In this document: positions 1 through 5,133 of the stretch, one piece after another | Layout: each line of letters begins with the position of its first letter | How positions within the stretch are numbered: the first letter of the stretch is position 1 | Assembly (NCBI GenBank): GCA_022706175.1 | Contig: JAKJDB010000040.1 | Coordinates: 1-11,136 of the forward strand | Length of the DNA stretch: 11,136 bases | Source of the DNA: Candidatus Zhuqueibacterota bacterium | GTDB lineage: Bacteria > KSB1 > UBA2214 | Direction of reading: 5' to 3' | Translations under genes and position numbers: made by a program | Notes under the pieces: generated by a model | What the model saw: the letters and a program-made list of their open reading frames with translations, nothing else | Database searches by the model: none | Told to the model about the DNA's origin: nothing

Positions 1-1394
1 CGGAGCGGGTGAATGAGCAGGCTCCCCTTGAGATCATGCCGCTCCGCCACAGTACGCAAGGCCTGCTCGATCTCCGCCGCGGCAAAAACCCCGGCGGCTT
101 CGAACTCGCGGCTCAGTTCCTGAAGCAACGGAGCGGTTTCCGGGCTCCAGCGCTTCTGCAGGGCTTCCGCCTCATAGCTCTCCGGATCCTTGAAGAAGTA
201 GCCGGCCATCCTCCAGAAATCGCCGATGAAATGGAGGCGCTCATGCAGCAGCCCGACAACCCCGAGCAGATAGGCCTGATCGATCTCTCCCAGGGCCTCC
301 GCCTCGGGCATGGCACGCACAGCAGCCGCGATCGACTCGGGGGAGCGCCTCATGATGTGCTCCTTGTTGAGCCAGTTGAGCTTTTTAAGATCAAAAATCG
401 CCGCCGACTTGTTGATGCGGCCAAGAGAAAACTCCTGTACCAGCTCATCGAGGGAAAAAACCTGACGGTCATCCCCCTCCCCGGGATTCCAGCCGAGCAG
501 CGCAATGCAGTTGAGGATGGCCGACTTTTCATACCCCCTGCGGATATAGGAGGCGACATCGGGATCGACCTTGCCGGGGGGCAAAGCCTCCAGGGACTGG
601 ATGTCCCGTTTGCTCATCTTGCTGCCGTCGGGATTAAAAATCAGCGGCAGATGGGCCATCTTCGGCGGCTGCCAGCCGAAATACTCGTACAGCAGCAGGT
701 GCTTGGGCACGGAACTCAGCCACTCCTCGCCGCGGATGACATGGGTGATCTCCATGAGATGATCATCCACGACATTGGCCAGGTGATAGGTCGGATAGCC
801 ATCCGACTTGAGCAGCACCTGGTCATCCACCTCCTTGCTGTCAAAGACCACATGGCCGCGGACCTCATCCTCGACCTCGAACTTGCGCCCCTCCGGAACG
901 AGCAGGCGGATGGCGTAGGGCGTGCCGTCCGCGATCGCCTCCTCGACCTCTGCGGGCGGGAGGCTCAAACTGTTGCGCATCTCCATCCGGTTGGCGAAAT
1001 TGTACTTGGCATAGGGATTCCCCGCTGCCTTGGCGCGCGCGCGCATCGCTTCGATATCCGCCGGCGTATCAAAGGAGTAGTAGGCATACCCTTTCTTGAG
1101 CAGCTCCTGCGCGTAACCTCGGTAGGTCTCTGTGCGCTCGGACTGAAAATAGGGGCCACAGGCTCCGCCCCAGCGCGGGCCCTCGTCTGGGCGTAACCCC
1201 GCCCACTCGAGCACTGAAATCAGATTCTCGACCGCCCCCTCCACAAACCGTTCGCGGTCCGTATCCTCGATGCGCAGAATGAAATCACCGCCCTGATTGC
1301 GCGCGTAGAGATAGTTGTAGAGCGCTGTGCGCAGACTGCCGATATGAACAAATCCCGTCGGACTCGGGGCGAATCGCACTCTTGTCTTGGCCAC
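1..1394 (-). CDS. gltX: Glutamyl-tRNA synthetase, C-terminus cut by window edge
   Basis: Class I aminoacyl-tRNA synthetase that attaches glutamate to tRNA-Glu (in organisms without GlnRS it may also charge tRNA-Gln) in the cytoplasm. Seen directly: the N-terminus reads VRFAPSPTGFVHIGSLRTAL, with the HIGH signature as HIGS at residues 17-20, and the KMSKR loop is intact at residues 259-263, followed by the helical anticodon-binding region. About 464 residues are visible. The reading frame is still open at base 1, in the segment that precedes the family's conserved 'PLR' stretch, so I estimate 40-50 residues are missing. Start: GTG at 1394, because an AGAAGGA Shine-Dalgarno sequence lies 6 nt upstream; the in-frame TTG at 1400 would abut the Shine-Dalgarno directly. 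The gene follows two tRNA-Ser genes and a terminator-like hairpin, with little room for a promoter of its own, so partial readthrough from the tRNA unit is likely. Confidence 0.96.
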   Translation of the reverse strand, partial: MAKTRVRFAPSPTGFVHIGSLRTALYNYLYARNQGGDFILRIEDTDRERFVEGAVENLISVLEWAGLRPDEGPRWGGACGPYFQSERTETYRGYAQELLKKGYAYYSFDTPADIEAMRARAKAAGNPYAKYNFANRMEMRNSLSLPPAEVEEAIADGTPYAIRLLVPEGRKFEVEDEVRGHVVFDSKEVDDQVLLKSDGYPTYHLANVVDDHLMEITHVIRGEEWLSSVPKHLLLYEYFGWQPPKMAHLPLIFNPDGSKMSKRDIQSLEALPPGKVDPDVASYIRRGYEKSAILNCIALLGWNPGEGDDRQVFSLDELVQEFSLGRINKSAAIFDLKKLNWLNKEHIMRRSPESIAAAVRAMPEAEALGEIDQAYLLGVVGLLHERLHFIGDFWRMAGYFFKDPESYEAEALQKRWSPETAPLLQELSREFEAAGVFAAAEIEQALRTVAERHDLKGSLLIHPL

Positions 1395-1400
1395 AACCAA

Positions 1401-1407
1401 TCCTTCT
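1401..1407 (-). promoter_or_regulatory. Ribosome binding site of gltX
   Basis: AGAAGGA on the minus strand, 6 nt before GTG at 1394 and directly touching an in-frame TTG at 1400. The spacing favours the GTG as the true start. Confidence 0.7.
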
Positions 1408-1427
1408 GCTGGTTCGTTGACTCTCAC

Positions 1428-1455
1428 AAAAAAATGGCGAATTTCGCCATTTTTT
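1428..1455 (-). terminator. Intrinsic terminator (bidirectional) after the tRNA-Ser pair
   Basis: A 12-bp inverted repeat with a 3-nt loop: six A-T pairs plus the core TGGCGA/TCGCCA, arms at 1429-1440 and 1444-1455. Read on the minus strand it is followed by a run of seven T. It sits between the tRNA-Ser(GCU) 3' end and gltX, so it most likely ends the tRNA transcript while letting some polymerases through to gltX. The A/T-rich flanks make it symmetrical, but no plus-strand gene ends here. Confidence 0.7.
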
Positions 1456-1459
1456 GTTG

Positions 1460-1548
1460 CGGAGAGGCAGGGATTCGAACCCTGGGTAGGGGTTACCCCC
1501 TACAACGGCTTAGCAGGCCGCCCCGTTCAGCCACTCCGGCACCTCTCC
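1460..1548 (-). tRNA. tRNA-Ser (GCU anticodon)
   Basis: A complete type II tRNA. The acceptor stem GGAGAGG pairs with CCTCTCC, the T arm contains GTTCGAATC, and the anticodon stem GCGGC/GCCGT closes a CTGCTAA loop with anticodon GCT (reads AGC/AGU serine codons). A long variable arm (GTAGGGG...CCCCTAC) is present, as expected for serine. The discriminator base is G. The 3' end continues G-C-A-A, so CCA is not encoded and must be added by the nucleotidyltransferase. Confidence 0.95.
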
Positions 1549-1578
1549 AGACGAACTCTTTCCCGCCAGCCAACTCCC

Positions 1579-1665
1579 TGGCGGAGGGAGGGGGATTCGA
1601 ACCCCCATGGGTTTTCACCCGGCGGTTTTCAAGACCGCTGCCTTGCCTGTTAGGTCTATCCCTCC
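1579..1665 (-). tRNA. tRNA-Ser (UGA anticodon)
   Basis: A type II tRNA. The acceptor stem GGAGGGA pairs with TCCCTCC, the anticodon stem GCGGT/ACCGC closes a CTTGAAA loop (anticodon TGA), the variable arm is GGGT-GAAA-ACCC, and the T stem is GGGGG/CCCCC around TTCGAAT. The discriminator G is followed by an encoded CCA (bases 1581-1579), unlike its neighbour. The D arm is unusual: the best D-loop match uses a CCT/AGG stem, which leaves one extra nucleotide between the acceptor and D stems. About 30 nt separate it from the next tRNA, so both probably come from one precursor. Confidence 0.93.
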
Positions 1666-1675
1666 CCGGAACTTT

Positions 1676-1704
1676 AATTTACTGATTATTTATCGAACAG
1701 TCAA
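1676..1704 (-). promoter_or_regulatory. Sigma70-type promoter of the tRNA-Ser pair
   Basis: On the minus strand: -35 TTGACT (1704-1699), a 17-nt spacer, -10 TAAATT (1681-1676). The predicted start is around 1669, only a few bases before the 5' end of tRNA-Ser(UGA), as is typical of tRNA operons. It lies in the 75-nt gap after dprA. Confidence 0.75.
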
Positions 1705-1740
1705 ACGTTTTTTAATCCTTCGCCACACCCTGAACCCGGC

Positions 1741-2829
1741 TCAGCCCTTGCGCACGAACTGCTTGCCCGCCAATTGCAGCACCAAGCCGCGCAGTTCCAA
1801 CTGCAAAAGAATGGACAGCACTTTGGCCGTGGGCAGTGCCGCGCTGGACGCCAGCGCATCGATGTGTTGAGGTTCGGCGGTCAAGAGAGCAAGCAGCCGC
1901 TCCTCCTCCTGCGAAAGCAGCAGAGAGATGGGTTTGGCCTCAGAGATCGCGCCGCATCCTGGCAATTCTTCCAAAATATCCTCCACACAGGTCACCAGCT
2001 TGGCGCCCTGCTGGATCAGGCGGTTGCAGCCGAGGCTTTTGGCGTTGTTGATGTTTCCGGGCAGGGCAAGGACTTCGCGGTTGGATTCCAAAGCATAGTC
2101 CGCGGTGATGAGCGCGCCGCTTCCCTGACCCGCCTCGATTACCAGGGTGGCCAGCGACAGGCCGGCGATGATTCGATTGCGGCGGGGAAAAAACGAGGCC
2201 TCGGGCTTGGTGGCCATGGGATATTCCGAGACCAGAGCGCCGCGTTCGGCAATCTCCTGCGCCAGCCCGTGGTTCTCCTCCGGATAAATGACGTCCACGC
2301 CGCTGGCCAGAACAGCAATGGTGCTGCCGCCGGTCGCCAGAGCGGCTCGATGTGCGCAGGTATCCACTCCTCGCGCCAGTCCGCTGACAACACACAATCC
2401 GGCCACGGTCAGATCCCGGCCGAACTGCTCAGCCATCAACCGGCCATAGACCGAGGGGTTGCGCGTTCCCACCACCGCCAGCTGTTTTTGCGACAAACAA
2501 GACAGAGAGCCTTGCACGAACAATACAATCGGCGGGTCGTTGATGGTCTTGAGCCATTCGGGATAATCCGCATCCCAAAAGGTGAGCAAATGGGTGTGAT
2601 GCGTTTGCACTCTTTGCAGCTGGTCTTCGGCAAATCCTTCAGCCGTGCTCTGCTTGATGTGGCCGGCTAAAATCTGATCAATGCCGTCGACCTGCGACAG
2701 CTCTCGGACAGACGCTCTAAGAACCTGGTCCGCGGTTTGAAAACGGGCCAACAGCTTGCGCATGCGCCAGGAGCCGATCCCGGGAACATGCCACAGCTGC
2801 AATAGCGCCTGAAGCTCGGCAGGTGACAT
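1741..2829 (-). CDS. dprA: DNA-processing protein DprA (Smf)
   Basis: A cytoplasmic single-stranded-DNA-binding protein that loads RecA on incoming DNA during natural transformation; it is also widespread in species not known to be competent. Of 362 residues, the N-terminal helix-hairpin-helix region contains VPGIGSWRMRKLL (15-27). The Rossmann-like core carries GTRNPS (121-126), SGLARGVD (149-156), FPRRNRIIAGLS (214-225), GSGALITADYALE (236-248), PGN (257-259) and GCNRLIQQGA (267-276). A C-terminal winged-helix segment spans about 303-360. Length and motif order match the full-length family. Start: ATG at 2829 with GGGGAAGAA just upstream, inside the 12-nt gap after obgE, so the two genes are probably translated from one transcript. 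A tRNA promoter follows its stop. Confidence 0.96.
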   Translation of the reverse strand: MSPAELQALLQLWHVPGIGSWRMRKLLARFQTADQVLRASVRELSQVDGIDQILAGHIKQSTAEGFAEDQLQRVQTHHTHLLTFWDADYPEWLKTINDPPIVLFVQGSLSCLSQKQLAVVGTRNPSVYGRLMAEQFGRDLTVAGLCVVSGLARGVDTCAHRAALATGGSTIAVLASGVDVIYPEENHGLAQEIAERGALVSEYPMATKPEASFFPRRNRIIAGLSLATLVIEAGQGSGALITADYALESNREVLALPGNINNAKSLGCNRLIQQGAKLVTCVEDILEELPGCGAISEAKPISLLLSQEEERLLALLTAEPQHIDALASSAALPTAKVLSILLQLELRGLVLQLAGKQFVRKG

Positions 2830-2841
2830 ATTCTTCCCCGA

Positions 2842-3819
2842 TTAAGATGTCGTTTTCAGCCTCTCCCACAATATTCGCACCAGTTCATCCAAATGAAGGC
2901 CGGCCACGGCAGAGATGACCACGTGGGGATCTCCACGGGATAAGCGGGGTGCGCGGAACCGTTTGGTCAGCAGGTCTTTTTTGGTGAACACGATCACTTT
3001 CGGTTTTTTCTGCAACTCTTTCTTATAGGAAGACAGTTCATTCATCAGCACTTTGAAATCCTCTCGTGGATTTTCCGAGGACGCGTCGATGAGAATGGCC
3101 AGCACGCGAGTCCGCTCGATATGGCGAAGGAACTGGATGCCCAGCCCCCGGCCGGTATGAGCGCCTTCGATCAATCCGGGGATATCGGCCACGACAAACG
3201 ACTGGCCGTCTTGATATTGAACGATGCCGAGGTTCGGCTGCAAGGTGGTGAAGGCATAGTCGGCGATCTTGGGCCGTGCGGCCGAGATGCAGGACAACAG
3301 CGTCGATTTGCCCGCATTCGGCAGACCGACCAAGCCCACATCCGCCAGCAGCTTGAGCTCCAGCGTCAGCGTCCTCTCCTCACCCTCCTCGCCATCTTCA
3401 TACTGGCGCGGCGTGCGATTGGTGGAGGAGGTAAAGCGAGCGTTGCCCCGGCCGCCGCGACCGCCTTTGGCCACCACCGCCGTCTGGCCGGCTCGGGTCA
3501 GATCCACTATAATCTCTTCGGTCTCTTTATCCAATATCAGCGTACCGACCGGCAGCCGCAGGGTGAGGGTTTGTCCGCTTTTTCCTGTTTTAAGGTCGCC
3601 CTGTCCGTGGCGGCCGTTTTGGGCGCGGTATTTGTTTTTATATCTAAAATCCAGCAGGGTGCGCACATGTTCGTCAGCCACCACCACCACGTCGCCACCG
3701 TGGCCGCCGTCGCCGCCGGCCGGTCCCCCTTTAGGAACATACTTCTCCCTGCGGAATGCGATGCAACCCGAGCCGCCGTTGCCCGCTTTTATATGTATCT
3801 CTGCACGATCGATGAACAT
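2842..3819 (-). CDS. obgE: Obg-family GTPase (ObgE/CgtA)
   Basis: A ribosome-associated GTPase involved in 50S subunit maturation and stress/growth control; cytoplasmic. The 325 residues begin with the glycine-rich Obg fold (MFIDRAEIHIKAGNGGSGC at 1-19, then PKGGPAGGDGGHGG at 29-42). The G domain follows: G1 GLPNAGKST (165-173), switch I TT (191-192), G3 DIPG (212-215), G4 TKKD (279-282, a common variant of NKxD) and G5 SA (303-304). The optional C-terminal OCT domain is absent, as in many Obg proteins. Start: the ATG giving the canonical MFID- N-terminus; the Shine-Dalgarno upstream is weak (AGAGAA). A strong terminator ends 22 nt before the start, so how this gene is transcribed is not obvious. 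It lies 12 nt upstream of dprA. Confidence 0.97.
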   Translation of the reverse strand: MFIDRAEIHIKAGNGGSGCIAFRREKYVPKGGPAGGDGGHGGDVVVVADEHVRTLLDFRYKNKYRAQNGRHGQGDLKTGKSGQTLTLRLPVGTLILDKETEEIIVDLTRAGQTAVVAKGGRGGRGNARFTSSTNRTPRQYEDGEEGEERTLTLELKLLADVGLVGLPNAGKSTLLSCISAARPKIADYAFTTLQPNLGIVQYQDGQSFVVADIPGLIEGAHTGRGLGIQFLRHIERTRVLAILIDASSENPREDFKVLMNELSSYKKELQKKPKVIVFTKKDLLTKRFRAPRLSRGDPHVVISAVAGLHLDELVRILWERLKTTS

Positions 3820-3840
3820 GATGAGTTTATTCTCTATTCA

Positions 3841-3882
3841 ATAAAAAGGGCCATGGCAATTTGATGGGATCTACCATGGCCC
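3841..3882 (-). terminator. Intrinsic terminator after the STAS gene
   Basis: A perfect 9-bp inverted repeat GGGCCATGG/CCATGGCCC (arms 3874-3882 and 3848-3856) with a 17-nt loop, followed on the minus strand by TTTTTAT. It begins 21 nt after the stop of the STAS gene and should end that transcript before obgE. Confidence 0.85.
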
Positions 3883-3903
3883 GTGTCTTAACAAAGAAAT
3901 CGG

Positions 3904-4569
3904 TTATCCTTTTGTCGAGAATCGCAGCCGTTTCCGTTTTGAATCCAGATCTAATTGCTTGAGCAGCTTTCGCAGCGCAAACCACCCCGGCTTTTCATAG
4001 CCATAGGCGGCAGAGTTCAACGTTTTAAGTATCTGGATGGTGCCCGCCTCCGGATCGTCTCGAATGATCCTTTGCACCTTGTCCTGCAAGGTCTCAGCGG
4101 TTTTAACCGCCGCTGTTTTTTTATTGACCGTCTCAGGCGCCGGTGCGGCCGGGGTCGATTTAAAATCGCCTTCAGTGACCGGTGCGGCGATCTCGTAGCC
4201 TTTGGCAGCCAGGGTTTTCTCAAAATCCTTGACCGCCTCGTCGATCGTCTCGAACGCCTTGAGAATGAAATGAAATTCCAACAGCTCAAAGACTTCGTAC
4301 ACTTCGGGAATCATGCGCACCAGCTTCAAGTCGCCGCCCTTTTCCCGAATGCCCTTGATCTCGCTGATAAAAATGCCCCAGCCCGCGGAACTGACATAGT
4401 CCACATTTCCCAGATCAATGATGATGTTGTAGGAACCGGCCTTGAGCAATGTATTCAACGCATGCTCCAACTCGGACGAGGTGGTGGTGTCGATGTACCC
4501 CCCGACCTTGATAATCGAGATGCTGTTACGATACCCTGCCTTTTCAACAGAAAGTTGAATACCTTCCAT
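3904..4569 (-). CDS. STAS-domain anti-sigma-factor antagonist with HTH-like C-terminal extension
   Basis: A probable partner-switching protein: unphosphorylated STAS proteins bind an RsbW-like anti-sigma or target, kinase phosphorylation of a serine releases them, and a PP2C phosphatase resets them. Of 221 residues, about 1-118 form a STAS domain, with GGYIDTTTSSELEHAL near 23-38 and the phosphoacceptor region YVSSAGWGIF at 58-67 (S60/S61 candidates). An Ala/Pro/Thr-rich linker (about 128-158) leads to a basic C-terminal block (159-221) ending KRKRLRF. This block aligns without gaps to residues 742-794 of the adjacent phosphatase. Start: ATG at 4569 with GGAG 6 nt upstream; an in-frame extension to 4638 would run back through the promoter and encodes no STAS residues. 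It has its own promoter and terminator. The adjacent HATPase/PP2C protein is the likely regulator. Its target is unknown. Confidence 0.9.
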   Translation of the reverse strand: MEGIQLSVEKAGYRNSISIIKVGGYIDTTTSSELEHALNTLLKAGSYNIIIDLGNVDYVSSAGWGIFISEIKGIREKGGDLKLVRMIPEVYEVFELLEFHFILKAFETIDEAVKDFEKTLAAKGYEIAAPVTEGDFKSTPAAPAPETVNKKTAAVKTAETLQDKVQRIIRDDPEAGTIQILKTLNSAAYGYEKPGWFALRKLLKQLDLDSKRKRLRFSTKG

Positions 4570-4575
4570 GTCGGT

Positions 4576-4579
4576 CTCC
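4576..4579 (-). promoter_or_regulatory. Ribosome binding site of the STAS gene
   Basis: GGAG on the minus strand, 6 nt before ATG at 4569. It selects the 221-residue product over a longer in-frame reading that starts inside the promoter. Confidence 0.7.
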
Positions 4580-4609
4580 AAATGGGAAATGGCCTGCACT
4601 ACGAAACAA

Positions 4610-4638
4610 AATATAGCGGATAATCCCCTAAATGTCAA
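4610..4638 (-). promoter_or_regulatory. Near-consensus sigma70 promoter of the STAS gene
   Basis: On the minus strand: a perfect -35 TTGACA (4638-4633), a 17-nt spacer, and -10 TATATT (4615-4610). The predicted start is near 4603, giving a leader of about 34 nt. The spacer contains a small palindrome, GGATTATCC. Together with the downstream terminator, this makes the STAS gene a self-contained transcription unit. Confidence 0.85.
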
Positions 4639-4665
4639 TAAAAAACATTACCTCCGAACCTCGAT

Positions 4666-5133
4666 TTACAAGCTTTCGTTTAAAAAACGTTTGGCCCGAT
4701 CAATTCCCGCACGGATGTCACTGCGGCCAGGCGCGATTTCGAGCAATTTCTCCCACACTTCTATCGCATGGCGGAAATTGCCCTGGTTGGCGTGCACCAC
4801 GCCCAGATTCTCATAGGCGTCCGGATTCTTGGGGTTCTGGCTGATCACCGCCGAGTAAACCCGGGCGGCCTCGCGCAATTTACGACAGCGAAAATAGGCG
4901 TTTCCCAACAACATGCGCGCTTGGTGATCCTCAGGGTAAGAACGCAGATACTCTTCAAACAAACGGATCGACTCTGAATAATTTTCCGCTTCATAGGCGC
5001 CCACCGCATGCTGCAGGCGCGGATCGCTCGCCTCCATGCGGTTCGATCCTTTGGGCTTTGGTTTTTGCGGATCCGGGGCCAGCATTTCGGCCGTCGAATC
5101 CGACTGCCGTTGCTTTTGCAGCAGCGCCAGCAA
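4666..5133 (-). CDS. TPR tail, probably the frameshifted C-terminus of the large phosphatase
   Basis: A 155-codon reading frame that opens at a TTG two codons after an in-frame TGA. Its C-terminal 120 residues hold about three tetratricopeptide repeats: one around HAVGAYEAENYSESIRLFEE, one around GNAYFRCRKLREAARVYSA, and one around NLGVVHANQGNFRHAIEVWE. It ends with a short helix and TAA. TPRs are protein-binding scaffolds; nothing shows a partner. The frame begins exactly where the upstream phosphatase frame degrades into Cys/Trp/Arg-rich nonsense, and one added T near 5133 would join the two. I therefore think this is the C-terminus of that protein rather than a separate gene. An alternative independent start is ATG at 5037, with AAAGGA 9 nt upstream, giving 123 residues. 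Confidence 0.75.
   Translation of the reverse strand: MLALLQKQRQSDSTAEMLAPDPQKPKPKGSNRMEASDPRLQHAVGAYEAENYSESIRLFEEYLRSYPEDHQARMLLGNAYFRCRKLREAARVYSAVISQNPKNPDAYENLGVVHANQGNFRHAIEVWEKLLEIAPGRSDIRAGIDRAKRFLNESL

Noticed and set aside
9..1196. A 395-codon plus-strand open frame at the window start
   Set aside because: The opposite strand encodes glutamyl-tRNA synthetase with HIGS and KMSKR motifs; the plus frame shows no family resemblance.
1344..1685. Short plus-strand frames over the tRNA region with peptides such as GIRTLGRGYP and GGGFEPPWVF
   Set aside because: These are the well-known false proteins produced by translating the reverse strand of tRNA genes (T-loop and acceptor sequence).
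1774..2670. Plus-strand frames opposite dprA and obgE (up to 298 codons)
   Set aside because: Both minus-strand genes are complete with all family motifs; the plus frames have no start context or recognisable content.
4570..4638. Longer STAS protein starting at 4638
   Set aside because: The extra 23 residues overlap the promoter and leader, have no Shine-Dalgarno, and the ATG at 4569 has GGAG at ideal spacing.
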